64,000 bases of DNA from Streptomyces thermolilacinus SPC6 (GTDB taxonomy: Bacteria; Actinomycetota; Actinomycetes; Streptomycetales; Streptomycetaceae), in contig NZ_ASHX02000001.1 of NCBI RefSeq assembly GCF_000478605.2, forward strand, positions 930,001-994,000, in the 5' to 3' direction. Below, in pieces: positions 39,177 to 47,265 of the stretch; the first letter of the stretch is position 1; each line of letters opens with the position of its first letter. Below the pieces are notes generated by a model, which did not search any database, had not been told where the DNA came from, and saw nothing but the letters and a program-made list of their open reading frames with translations. The position numbers and the translations under genes are program-made.

Positions 39177-39647
39177 TCAGGCGGCCGGTTTCACCCCGGA
39201 CAGCTCGAACCAGACGACCTTGCCCGCGCCCTGCGCCCGTACGCCCCACGCGTCGGCGAGCGCCTGCACGAGGAGCAGGCCCCGGCCGTGCGTGCGGTCC
39301 TCCGACGCGGGGAGGTACGGATCGGGCGGCTCGGGCGCGAAGTCCCGCACCTCCACGCGCAGGACGTCACCGGTGAGAGACGCGGTGACGACCGCGCCGT
39401 ACGCCGTGTGGATCAGCGCGTTGGTCACCAGCTCGCTGGTGAGCAGCTCCGCCGTGAACGCCGGGTCCTCCGCGACCCGGTGGCCCCATAACTCCCGCAG
39501 CGCCGCGCGCATTCCGGCGACGGCCCCCAGGTCACCCGCGCCGATCCGCCGGGACAGTCCCGCTGCCCCCGGTCTGTCCTGGTCCCGCCCGTCCACCATG
39601 GGTCCGACCCCTGCCTGACGCCCACTCATAGCCCCCACCCACGTCAT
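39177..39647 (-). CDS. Anti-sigma-type ATP-binding protein (HATPase_c_2)
   Basis: A 156-residue protein of the RsbW/SpoIIAB-like ATP-binding family very common in Streptomyces. The HATPase motifs are LLTSELVTNALIHTAYG (N box, Glu and Asn), VEVRDFAPEPPDP (G1 box with the family's variable D-F-A-P) and THGRGLLLVQALADAWGV (G2 box). VVWFEL ends the fold. Such proteins bind sigma factors or anti-anti-sigma partners and may phosphorylate them. No partner gene is adjacent. The ATG at 39647 follows GAGGGAAGGG; later ATGs at 39629 and 39599 are possible. Confidence 0.85.
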   Translation of the reverse strand: MTWVGAMSGRQAGVGPMVDGRDQDRPGAAGLSRRIGAGDLGAVAGMRAALRELWGHRVAEDPAFTAELLTSELVTNALIHTAYGAVVTASLTGDVLRVEVRDFAPEPPDPYLPASEDRTHGRGLLLVQALADAWGVRAQGAGKVVWFELSGVKPAA

Positions 39648-39762
39648 CGGCCCTTCCCTCGAACAGGCTCACGGGGTTCCATGCCCCCGTGCCCCGCGTG
39701 TCACGCGTACGGACTACCCACGGGCGGGCGCACAGAGGGGAGCAGTGGGGCACGCCGGGGTG

Positions 39763-41505
39763 TCAAGGTCGCGGAATGTTCCGCACGTTGGATCGCGCCA
39801 GCTGCGCCATCCGGCCGACGCCGCCGTCCAGCACGATCTTGCTGGCGGACAGCGCGAAGCCGGTCACCATCTCGGCGCGGATCTTCGGCGGGATGGACAG
39901 CGCGTTCGGGTCGGTCACCACGTCGACCAGGGCCGGGCCCGGGTGCCGGAAGGCGTCCTTGAGGGCGCCCGCCAGCTGTTTGGGCTTCTCCACCCGCACC
40001 CCGTAGGCACCGGCGGCGCGGGCGACGGCGGCGAAGTCCGGGTTGTGGTTGGTGGTGCCGTGCGAGGGCAGCCCGGCGACCATCATCTCCAGCTCCACCA
40101 TGCCGAGCGAGGAGTTGTTGAACAGCACGATCTTCACCGGCAGGCCGTACTGGACGAGGGTGAGGAAGTCGCCCATGAGCATGGCGAACCCGCCGTCGCC
40201 GGACATCGACACGACCTGCCGTCCGGGGTGGGCGAACTGGGCGCCGATGGCCTGCGGCAGCGCGTTCGCCATGGAGCCGTGGCTGAACGAGCCGATGATG
40301 CGGCGTCGCCCGTTGGGGGTGAGATAGCGGGCCGCCCACACATTGCACATGCCGGTGTCCACGGTGAACACGGCGTCGTCGTCGGAGAGTTCGTCGAGGA
40401 CGGACGCCACGTACTCGGGGTGCAGCGGGGTGTGCTTCTCCGCCTTGCGGGTGTAGGCGCGGACGACGCCCTCCAGCGCCTCCGCGTGCTTCTTCAGCAT
40501 CTTGTCCAGGAACCGCCGGTCGCTCTTGGGGCGCACACGGGGCACGAGGCAGCGCAGGGTCTCACGGACATCGCCCCACACGGCGAGGTCGAGCCGTGAG
40601 CGCCGCCCGAGCCGCTCGGGCCGTACGTCCACCTGGACGATCCGCACGTCGTCGGGCAGGAACGCGCTGTACGGGAAGTCCGTGCCGAGCAGGATCAGCA
40701 GATCGCACTCGTGGGTGGCCTCGTACGCGGCGCCGTACCCGAGCAGCCCGCTCATGCCCACGTCGAAAGGATTGTCGTACTGGATGAACTCCTTGCCGCG
40801 CAGGGCGTGGCCGACCGGCGCCTTGACCCGCTCGGCGAACTGCATGACCTCGGCGTGGGCGCCCGCCGTGCCGCTGCCGCAGAACAGGGTGACCCGGTCG
40901 GCGGCGTCGACCATCCGGACCAGCGCGTCGATCTCGGCGTCGCCGGGGCGCACGGTGGGGCGGGTGGTGACCAGGTCGTGCGCGGTGGTCTTCTCGGGCG
41001 CCTGCTGGGCCGCGATGTCACCGGGCAGGGCGACCACGCTGACGCCGCCGCGCCCGACGGCGTGCTGGATCGCGGTGCGCAGGAGGCGGGGCATCTGCTG
41101 CGGGTTGGAGATCAGCTCGCAGTAGTGGCTGCACCGCTGGAACAGCTGGTCGGGGTGGGTCTCCTGGAAGTAGCCGAGCCCGATCTCGCCGGACGGGATG
41201 TGGGAGGCGAGCGCCAGGACGGGGGCCATGGAGCGGTGCGCGTCGTACAGGCCGTTGATGAGGTGGAGGTTGCCCGGGCCGCACGACCCCGCGCAGGCGG
41301 CGAGCCGTCCGGTCAGCTGCGCCTCGGCGCCGGCCGCGAACGCGGCGCTCTCCTCGTGCCGCACCTGCACCCACTCGATGCCCCGGGTGCGCCGTACGGC
41401 GTCCACCACGGGGTTGAGGCTGTCGCCGACGACCCCGTACATCCGCTGGACCCCGGCGCGGACGAGGGTGTCGACGAACTGCTCCGCCACGTTCTGTCTG
41501 CCCAT
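39763..41505 (-). CDS. Thiamine-diphosphate enzyme, pyruvate oxidase/PoxB type
   Basis: A 580-residue ThDP enzyme likely to oxidise pyruvate to acetate and CO2, passing electrons to quinone at the membrane. The N-terminal pyrimidine domain has VVGDSLNPVVDAV and the catalytic Glu in VRHEESAAFAAGAEAQLTG; the central FAD/ADP region includes VTLFCGSGTAGAHAE and LLGYGAAYEA. The C-terminal ThDP motif is SGDGGFAMLMGDFLTLVQYG.LPVKIVLFNN (GDG then NN about 27 residues later). The ATG at 41505 has GGGGAGC in front; an ATG three codons upstream is less well placed. The neighbours do not form an operon with it. Confidence 0.88.
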   Translation of the reverse strand: MGRQNVAEQFVDTLVRAGVQRMYGVVGDSLNPVVDAVRRTRGIEWVQVRHEESAAFAAGAEAQLTGRLAACAGSCGPGNLHLINGLYDAHRSMAPVLALASHIPSGEIGLGYFQETHPDQLFQRCSHYCELISNPQQMPRLLRTAIQHAVGRGGVSVVALPGDIAAQQAPEKTTAHDLVTTRPTVRPGDAEIDALVRMVDAADRVTLFCGSGTAGAHAEVMQFAERVKAPVGHALRGKEFIQYDNPFDVGMSGLLGYGAAYEATHECDLLILLGTDFPYSAFLPDDVRIVQVDVRPERLGRRSRLDLAVWGDVRETLRCLVPRVRPKSDRRFLDKMLKKHAEALEGVVRAYTRKAEKHTPLHPEYVASVLDELSDDDAVFTVDTGMCNVWAARYLTPNGRRRIIGSFSHGSMANALPQAIGAQFAHPGRQVVSMSGDGGFAMLMGDFLTLVQYGLPVKIVLFNNSSLGMVELEMMVAGLPSHGTTNHNPDFAAVARAAGAYGVRVEKPKQLAGALKDAFRHPGPALVDVVTDPNALSIPPKIRAEMVTGFALSASKIVLDGGVGRMAQLARSNVRNIPRP

Positions 41506-42015
41506 GCTCCCCATCCACGCACGCCCGCCGGGCTCCCGCCTCCCGGAGGCGGCCATGTGTACGGACTTCGGCGTACGCGCGGCGGTCCGGCAGCGGCGCG
41601 GGCGCCCGGGGCCCGAGGGGGGGCGGGCACGGGCGGCGCGGAAGGCGTGGCGCGAGGGCGGGGCACGGGCGGGGCGGGGCACGGGCGGGCGCGCGGGGAC
41701 CAGGGGGCCGGGGGCCGCGCAGGGCGACGTACGGGAGGGGCGCGGGCGCGGACGGCGAGGCGCGGGGGGTCCGCCGGGTGCGTCCTCCTTCCCCAACAAA
41801 GGAGGGCGTCCCGGCGGACCCGCGTGCCTCGCGCGCGTCGCGCGCAGAGTCGTGCGGCACGACGCGGCGGCGCGAACCGCGGTCGTGTGGCCGGGAGGCC
41901 GCTGGTGCCGCGGTGGCGTCACCTTGGCAGAGTGGCGGGTGGTGCGGGGATGATGGGGGCGGCGGGTTTGCGCCGTGGCCGTTTTCCGCCACGGCCCGAG
42001 GGGAGGGAGGTCCCG
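41506..42015. other. 510-bp divergent intergenic region
   Basis: No supported gene lies between poxB-like (leftward) and the TrmB/LuxR-like gene (rightward). The segment 41600-41720 is a run of GGGC(A/G)CGGGC-type imperfect repeats. A long hairpin occupies 41767-41821. Promoters for both genes should be in here but none stands out. Confidence 0.55.
41767..41821. repeat. Long inverted repeat in divergent intergenic region
   Basis: GGGTCCGCCGGG at 41767 pairs perfectly with CCCGGCGGACCC ending at 41821, followed inward by a 5-nt internal mismatch and a second CCTCCTT/AAGGAGG stem around a short CCCCAACA loop. It could be an insulating terminator or an RNA structure in the leader of the rightward gene. 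Confidence 0.65.
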
Positions 42016-43002
42016 GTGCTGAACGCGATCGGGCTCGACGAGCGGCAGGAGTCGGCGTACCGGGCGCTCGTGGCGCTGGGCGCGGCGGAGGTCAGGGACC
42101 TCGCGCACCGGCTGGCGCTGCCGGAGCCGGAGACGGAGCGGACGCTGCGTCGGCTGGAGGCGCAGGGCCTGGCCGCGCAGTCCTCGTACCGCACGGGCCG
42201 GTGGGTGGCGGCGCCGCCCGCCGTGGCGCTGGGCGCGCTGCTCACCCAGCAGCGCCACGAGCTGGAGCAGGCCGAGCTGGCGGCGGCGCTGCTCGCGGAG
42301 GAGTACCGGGCGGAGGCGGCCGCGCAGCCCGAGGTGCACGACCTGCTGGAGGTGGTGACCGGGGCCAGCGCGGTGGCGCACCGGTTCCGGCAGCTCCAGC
42401 TGGGCGCGGCGGAGGAGGTGTGCGCCCTGGTGACCGGCAGGCCGGTGGTGGTGACGGGCGCGGAGAACGACGCGGAGGAGCGCGCGGCCGAGCGGGGCGT
42501 GGCGTACCGGGTGGTGGTGGAGCGGGAGGTGCTGGAGGGGCCCGACGGGGTGGCCGACGTGGCGTCGGCGCTGCGCCGGGACGAGCGGGTGCGGGTGGTG
42601 GACCGGGTGCCGACGAAGCTGGTCGTGGCGGACCGGTCACTGGCGATGGTGCCGCTGACGGGACGGGGCGCGGAACCGGCGGCGCTGGTGGTGCACGCGA
42701 GCGGGCTCCTGGAGTCGCTGACGGGGCTGTTCGAGGCGGTGTGGCGGGACGCGGTGCCGCTGCGGATGGGCGCGGCGGACGGGCCGCCGGTGGAGGAGCC
42801 GGGGGCGGGGCCCGACGCGACGGACCTGGAGGTTCTGTCGCTGCTGCTGGCGGGCATGACGGACGCGAGCGTGGCGAAGCAGCTGGACCTCGGCCTGCGG
42901 ACGGTGCAGCGGCGGGTGAAGGGGCTGATGGAGCTGGCGGGCGTGACGACCCGGCTCCAGCTGGGCTGGCACGCGTACGAGCGCGGCTGGGTCACCCGCT
43001 GA
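42016..43002 (+). CDS. TrmB-like / LuxR-type HTH transcriptional regulator
   Basis: A 328-residue regulator. The N-terminal TrmB-type winged helix is at residues 5-75 (GLDERQESAYRALVALGAAEVRDLAHRLALPEPETERTLRRLEAQGL; key parts ESAYRALV and VRDLAHRL). A central ligand-like domain is followed by a C-terminal LuxR-type HTH (DLEVLSLLLAGMTDASVAKQLDLGLRTVQRRVKGLMEL, marked by TDASVAKQLDLG and RTVQRRV) and the GVTTRLQLGWHAYERGW end. This two-HTH layout is common in Streptomyces. The GTG at 42016 follows GGGAGGGAGG. Target genes are unknown; poxB is divergent and is a candidate. Confidence 0.85.
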   Translation: MLNAIGLDERQESAYRALVALGAAEVRDLAHRLALPEPETERTLRRLEAQGLAAQSSYRTGRWVAAPPAVALGALLTQQRHELEQAELAAALLAEEYRAEAAAQPEVHDLLEVVTGASAVAHRFRQLQLGAAEEVCALVTGRPVVVTGAENDAEERAAERGVAYRVVVEREVLEGPDGVADVASALRRDERVRVVDRVPTKLVVADRSLAMVPLTGRGAEPAALVVHASGLLESLTGLFEAVWRDAVPLRMGAADGPPVEEPGAGPDATDLEVLSLLLAGMTDASVAKQLDLGLRTVQRRVKGLMELAGVTTRLQLGWHAYERGWVTR

Positions 43003-43092
43003 CGGGACCGGCGGCGCCTCGCGTACCGGACCGAGCGATCCGGCTGACCTGCACGAACGGCACCGCCGCCGGGATTCCTGCACGCTGGACGA

Positions 43093-43575
43093 ATGGGTGT
43101 GTGGGAGCAGCTGCAGGTCGCCCTGGTGCTGCTGCTCGGCCTCTTCGGGGTGCTGGTGCCCCGCCTTCCCGGGTCGTGGCTGGTGTGGGCGGGCGTCCTG
43201 TGGTGGGCGCTCCAGGACACGTCGGCCGCGGCGTGGTGGCTGCTGGCGGGGTCCACGGCGCTGCTGCTGGCCACGCGGGCGGAGATCGGGCGCCTGCCGG
43301 TGCGGCGGCTGAGCGGGGTGGTGGTGACCCGGCGGATGGTCGCGTACGCGGGCGTGGGCGCCGTGCTGGGCTTCGTCCTGGTGCCGGTGGTGGGCGGGGC
43401 CCTCGGGTACATGGGCGGGATCTACCTGGTGGAGCGGCGGCGGCTGGGCGAGCACGCGGCCGCGGCCGCGGCGACGCGGTCGGTGATGCGGGCCATCGGC
43501 ACGAGTGTGCTGGTGGAGCTGTACGCGTGCCTGCTGGTGGTGGCCGGGTGGGTGGCGGTCGTGCTCGGCACGTGA
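43093..43575 (+). CDS. DUF456 family membrane protein
   Basis: A 160-residue membrane protein of DUF456, with helices LQVALVLLLGLFGVLVPRLPG, LVWAGVLWWALQ, WLLAGSTALLLA, MVAYAGVGAVLGFVLVPVVGGALGY and VLVELYACLLVVAGWVAVVLG. The LVP.LPG and VPVVGG..G glycine-rich turns are the family marks. Function unknown. The ATG at 43093 has no clear Shine-Dalgarno, so leaderless translation is possible. It follows the regulator by 90 bp. Confidence 0.85.
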   Translation: MGVWEQLQVALVLLLGLFGVLVPRLPGSWLVWAGVLWWALQDTSAAAWWLLAGSTALLLATRAEIGRLPVRRLSGVVVTRRMVAYAGVGAVLGFVLVPVVGGALGYMGGIYLVERRRLGEHAAAAAATRSVMRAIGTSVLVELYACLLVVAGWVAVVLGT

Positions 43576-43673
43576 GGGCGGAGCGGGCCGGGGCGCCCGG
43601 CGGGAAGTCCGTTGCCCGGGGGTGCGGGGCTGCGCATACTGGGCCGCATTCGACGACGTACGGGGGCGGTCTC

Positions 43674-43862
43674 ATGACGGGGAACAGCGGCGCGCGCGAC
43701 GGGCACCCGGTGGTGCGGGTGGAGGACCTGCGGCGCTCGTACGGCTCCGGGGCCGCCGCCGTGCACGCCCTGCGCGGGGTGTCGTTCGAGGTGGCGCGCG
43801 GGGAGCTGGTGGCGCTCAAGGGCCGGTCCGGCTCGGGCAAGACGACGCTTCCGGCCCCCTGA
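43674..43862 (+). pseudogene. Truncated ABC transporter ATPase fragment
   Basis: A 62-residue remnant that starts like a LolD/MacB-type exporter ATPase (VVRVEDLRRSYGSGAAAVHALRGVSF, EVARGELVALKG) and runs through a perfect Walker A (GRSGSGKTT), then ends three codons later with PAP-stop. Q-loop, signature and Walker B are all missing. The break falls 20 bp before the rsgA terminator hairpin, so a deletion or recombination appears to have fused the 5' end of an ABC gene to the 3' flank of rsgA. The partner permease is also absent. It would not be functional as an ATPase. Confidence 0.85.
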
Positions 43863-43876
43863 CTCCGCCCCCGCCA

Positions 43877-43904
43877 CCGCCGCCGGGTTGGAGCCCGGCG
43901 GCGG
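43877..43904. terminator. Terminator hairpin downstream of rsgA
   Basis: CCGCCGCCGGG (43877-43887) and CCCGGCGGCGG (43894-43904) form an 11-bp perfect stem with the 6-nt loop TTGGAG. It lies 26 bp beyond the rsgA stop and 14 bp after the truncated ABC fragment, between convergent genes. Confidence 0.75.
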
Positions 43905-43929
43905 CAGGCAGGGAACGGGGAACGGAGGC

Positions 43930-45036
43930 TCAGCGAATGAATCCCTCCCGCTTGGCCTGCATCGCGGCGCGCCCCTCCGCGCCCTTGCGCTTCCAGTCGC
44001 GCCGGATCTCGGCCCGCATCCGGGCGTCGGTCTTGGCGACGATGTACTGGTTCTCCCGCAGGAGCTTGCGGTAGCTGTCCAGGCGCCGTTCCGGCAGGGT
44101 GCCGTCCTCGACGGCGGCGAGGACGGCGCAGCCGGGTTCGGCGGCGTGGGCGCAGTCGTGGAACCGGCACGACGCGGCCAGCTCCTCGATCTCCGAGAAC
44201 ACCTGCCCGACGCCCGTGCCCGCGTCCCACAGGCCCACCCCGCGCAGCCCCGGCGTGTCGATGAGGACGCCGCCGCCGGGCAGCGCGAACAGGTTGCGGG
44301 TGGTGGTCGTGTGGCGGCCCTTGCCGTCGGTGTCCCGGACGGCCTGGACGGCCATGGTGTCCTCGCCGAGCAGGGTGTTGGCGAGGGTGGACTTGCCGGT
44401 TCCGGAGACGCCGAGCAGGACGCTCGTACCGCCCGCGATGACCGCGCGGAGCACGTCCACGCCCTCCCCGGTGGCGGAGCTCACGGGCAGTACGGGCACG
44501 CCCGGCGCGGTGGTCTCCACGTCCCGCACGAGGTAGGAGAGCCCCACCGGGTCCGGGACGAGGTCGGCCTTGGTGAGCACGACGAGCGGCTGCGCGCCCG
44601 ACTCCCAGCCCAGGGCCAGGAACCGCTCGATGCGGCCGAGGTCGAGCTCGGTGGCGAGGGAGACGGCGACGATGGCGTGGTCCACGTTGGCGGCGAGGAT
44701 CTGCCCGTCGGACCGCTTCGACGACGTGGACCGTACGAAGGCGGTGCGGCGCGGCAGGTACGCCCGGACGTACCGGGGCGTGCCGCCGACCGGGTCCACG
44801 GCGGCCCAGTCGCCGGTGCAGATGACCCGCAGCGGGTCGTGGGGCGTCACGAACGTCGTGTCGGCCCGGATGACGCCCTCGGCGGTGGCGATGTCGCACT
44901 GCCCGCGATCGACGCGGACGACCCGCCCGGGCAGCAGGCCGCGCTCGGCGTACGGGGTGAACTCCGCCTCCCAGTGGGTGTCCCAGCCGTAGGAGGACAG
45001 CGAGGAGGAGGAAGCGGTGGTGAACGAGGAAGACAA
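43930..45036 (-). CDS. rsgA: Ribosome small-subunit-dependent GTPase RsgA
   Basis: A 368-residue circularly permuted GTPase that checks maturation of the 30S ribosomal subunit. An N-terminal OB-fold (residues 20-90, VVRVDRGQCDIATAEGV) is followed by the permuted G motifs: NVDHAIVAVSL, G4 LTKADLV, G1 GVSGTGKSTLAN, G2-like GKGRHTTTT and G3 IDTPGLRG. The C-terminal zinc site is CRFHDCAHAAEPGC. The start is a TTG at 45036 with GAAGGG upstream, preferred because no ATG/GTG lies close by in frame with a site. The first 15 residues are Ser/Thr-rich. A 23-codon ORF with an excellent Shine-Dalgarno lies 68 bp upstream. Confidence 0.9.
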   Translation of the reverse strand: MSSSFTTASSSSLSSYGWDTHWEAEFTPYAERGLLPGRVVRVDRGQCDIATAEGVIRADTTFVTPHDPLRVICTGDWAAVDPVGGTPRYVRAYLPRRTAFVRSTSSKRSDGQILAANVDHAIVAVSLATELDLGRIERFLALGWESGAQPLVVLTKADLVPDPVGLSYLVRDVETTAPGVPVLPVSSATGEGVDVLRAVIAGGTSVLLGVSGTGKSTLANTLLGEDTMAVQAVRDTDGKGRHTTTTRNLFALPGGGVLIDTPGLRGVGLWDAGTGVGQVFSEIEELAASCRFHDCAHAAEPGCAVLAAVEDGTLPERRLDSYRKLLRENQYIVAKTDARMRAEIRRDWKRKGAEGRAAMQAKREGFIR

Positions 45037-45104
45037 GGGGTGCCCTTCGCAAGGGTGGCCCCGGCGGCACGCGCCTCTTCGGGCACGGCGGTGGACGAGT
45101 CGGG

Positions 45105-45176
45105 TCAGCCGGAGACCACGGAGGTGAACGGAACGAACGACTGGATGCGGGCGAGGCCCATCACGGAGACAGCCAT
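45105..45176 (-). CDS. 23-codon upstream ORF (candidate leader peptide) of rsgA
   Basis: An ORF of 23 codons beginning MAVSVMGLARIQSF and ending VVSG-stop. The ATG at 45176 is preceded by GGGAGGTG at ideal spacing, a better Shine-Dalgarno than that of rsgA itself. It ends 68 nt before the rsgA start on the same strand. A translated leader could regulate rsgA by ribosome stalling or reinitiation. No regulatory codon run (such as repeated Cys, Trp or His) is present, so the mechanism is unclear. Confidence 0.55.
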   Translation of the reverse strand: MAVSVMGLARIQSFVPFTSVVSG

Positions 45177-45777
45177 CGGTCACACCTCCCAACCCTCGAC
45201 TCGAACGAACAGCGCTCACCGAGCGCTTCGCCAACGCGGCACAGCCTAGAGCCGCCGACGACCGAGCACCACCGTATTTTCTACGCCCGATGCCGAGGTG
45301 CCCCAAGGCATCCCCGCGCGTGTGGGGACGGCCCTCCGGACCACGGCCGCCAGCGCCGGGTCCAGGTCCGCTCCCCGCGCTCGCGCGGATCGGCTGCCCC
45401 CGCCCGCAGCGCCGCAGCACCCGTACGGCGATCGACGTATACGGAGCTGCCCCCTTTCGTCGTATCCGGGGGCGACGTTCGGCGGTGGGGTGTCGAGGTG
45501 TGCATACGCCGGTCGCATGATGTGGGCGCCCGTGCGGAGGCCGCGCGCCGGGGTGTCGCGCCGGGGGGTGCTCATCGGCGCACCACAGCCAGCCTGCGGA
45601 GTCATGCGTTCCGTTTGCGCGGGGTCCGTGCTGGACACAGAGAACGCTTATGACAACCATTGTCGTTAGATGGCATGCTCGTCCTCCGCCCGTCCCGCGG
45701 TCAGACTCGGGGCCAGCACGCAGTCCTGCTCAGTTCCCTGCCTCCAGACCCTTCGAGAGGACCAGGACCAGACCCGC
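45177..45777. other. 601-bp intergenic region before the PLP gene cluster
   Basis: No gene here is convincing: several antisense frames stay open for 70-130 codons but lack good starts, domains or conserved-looking composition. The region is less G/C-rich at 45270-45290 and 45640-45665. It contains the Zur-like palindrome at 45651-45665 and should hold promoters for rsgA (leftward) and the y4yA-like gene (rightward). Confidence 0.5.
45651..45665. promoter_or_regulatory. Zur-like palindrome upstream of the PLP cluster
   Basis: TGACAACCATTGTCG matches the Zur consensus TGAAAATCATTTTCA at 11 of 15 positions. The inner changes are symmetrical (A to C on the left, T to G on the right), preserving a GACAA-N3-TTGTC palindrome, and the flanks TTA/TTA fit the extended site. 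It lies 112 bp before the first gene of the cluster. It is weaker than the boxes at 24006 and 28071. Confidence 0.45.
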
Positions 45778-47265
45778 ATGAGCGAACCGCTGTATCTCGC
45801 ACCACGCCTGGAGCCGCGGCTTGCGGCGCTGCTGGACTCCCCCGCCTTCCTCCACCCGCTGGTGACCGCCCTGGGCTCGCCCCTCAACCTCGTACTGCCG
45901 GACCAGATCGCCGACAACGTCCGCGGCTTCCGTGATGTGTACGGCCGCCACCGGCTCGGCGGACGGATCCTCTACGCCCACAAGGCGAACCGTTCGAGCG
46001 CCCTGGTGCGCCGCCTCGCCGCCACCGGCCCGGCCACCGCCGTCGGGATCGACGTGGCGTCGCTCGGCGAGCTCCAGCACGCCCTGGGCGGCGGCCTCAC
46101 CCCGGACCGGATCGTCGCGACCGGCCCCAAGGACCCCGACTTCCTGTGGCTCGCCGCCCGTACCGGGGTCACCGTCGCCGTGGACTCACCCGCCGAACTG
46201 ACCGCTCTGGCAGCGCTGGTGGAACGGTTCCGGCTGCCGCGCGTGCCCGTCCTGCCGCGGCTGGCCGAGTTCACCGCGCCCGGCACCCGCGTCCTCACCC
46301 GCCGCAGCCGCTTCGGCACCCCGGCCGACGACGCCGACGCGCTGCTCGACCTGGTCGAGAAGCACCGGGAGAGCATGGAGTTCACCGGCGTCTCGTACCA
46401 CCTCGACACGATGGGCCTGGCCGAGAAGGCCGTCGCCCTCGAAGGCTGCCTGCGCGTCCTGGACGAGGCCCGCCGGCGCGGGCTGCGCCCCCGGGCCGTG
46501 GACATCGGCGGCGGCTACGGCGTGGACTACCTCGCCGACGGCGCCCAGTGGGAGCGGTACACGACCGAGCTGACCCGCGCCCTGCTGGGCAAGCGGCCCC
46601 CCATCACCTGGGAGGGCCACGGCTACGGGCTGCGCGGCGAGAACGGCACCCTGCGCGGCGCCCTCGGCGTCTACCCTTCGCACCGCCCCGTCGCCGGACC
46701 CCGCTACCTGGACGAGCTGCTCACGCAGACCGCCCCGTCGCTGGGCCGCCCGCTGGCCACGCTGCTCCTGGAGAACCTGTACGACCTCCACACCGAGCCC
46801 GGCCGCGCGCTCACCGACCAGTGCGGCCTCACCCTCGCCCGGGTGGTGGAGGTGCGGGTCACCCGGGACGGCGAGCGGCTGGTGCGGCTCGCGGCGAACG
46901 CCCGTGACATCGGCCTGGAGGACCACGGGCTGCTCCTCGACCCCGTCCTGGTCCCACCCGCGCGGGAGACGTCCGCACCCGGAGGACAGCAGCCCGTCGG
47001 CGTGTACCTCCTCGGCAACCTCTGCCTGGAGTCCGACCTGATCAGCCGCCGCCTGGTGTTCCTGGAGCGCGAGCCGCGCCCCGGCGACCTGCTGGCCTTC
47101 GCCAACACCGCCGGGTACTTCATGGACTTCACCGCCGACCACGCCCTGCACCAGCCCATCGCCCGCAAGGTCGCCGTGTACCAGGACAGCGGCGGCACCG
47201 GGCCCTGGCAGTGGTGCCTCGACGAACAGTACTGGCCACACCTCACCGCGGGGGACGACGAATGA
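45778..47265 (+). CDS. Y4yA family PLP-dependent enzyme (group III decarboxylase fold)
   Basis: A 495-residue fold-type III PLP enzyme related to diaminopimelate/ornithine decarboxylases and the siderophore enzyme SbnH. The PLP Lys is in ILYAHKANRSSALVRR near residue 67. GIDVASLGELQHAL, ITWEGHGYGLRG, the VDIGGGYGVDYL phosphate-binding glycine loop and the C-terminal GNLCLESDLISRRLVF (Cys-x-x-x-Asp, active-site Cys/Asp at the dimer interface) complete the fold. AFANTAGYFMDFT ends the active site. The ATG at 45778 lies 112 bp after a Zur-like palindrome. Its stop overlaps the next start (ATGA). The amino acid or peptide substrate is unknown. Confidence 0.88.
   Translation: MSEPLYLAPRLEPRLAALLDSPAFLHPLVTALGSPLNLVLPDQIADNVRGFRDVYGRHRLGGRILYAHKANRSSALVRRLAATGPATAVGIDVASLGELQHALGGGLTPDRIVATGPKDPDFLWLAARTGVTVAVDSPAELTALAALVERFRLPRVPVLPRLAEFTAPGTRVLTRRSRFGTPADDADALLDLVEKHRESMEFTGVSYHLDTMGLAEKAVALEGCLRVLDEARRRGLRPRAVDIGGGYGVDYLADGAQWERYTTELTRALLGKRPPITWEGHGYGLRGENGTLRGALGVYPSHRPVAGPRYLDELLTQTAPSLGRPLATLLLENLYDLHTEPGRALTDQCGLTLARVVEVRVTRDGERLVRLAANARDIGLEDHGLLLDPVLVPPARETSAPGGQQPVGVYLLGNLCLESDLISRRLVFLEREPRPGDLLAFANTAGYFMDFTADHALHQPIARKVAVYQDSGGTGPWQWCLDEQYWPHLTAGDDE

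Noticed and set aside
45246..45638. Leftward 130-codon open frame in the rsgA/y4yA intergenic region
   Set aside because: No Shine-Dalgarno, no recognisable domain and irregular composition; left as unassigned intergenic DNA.
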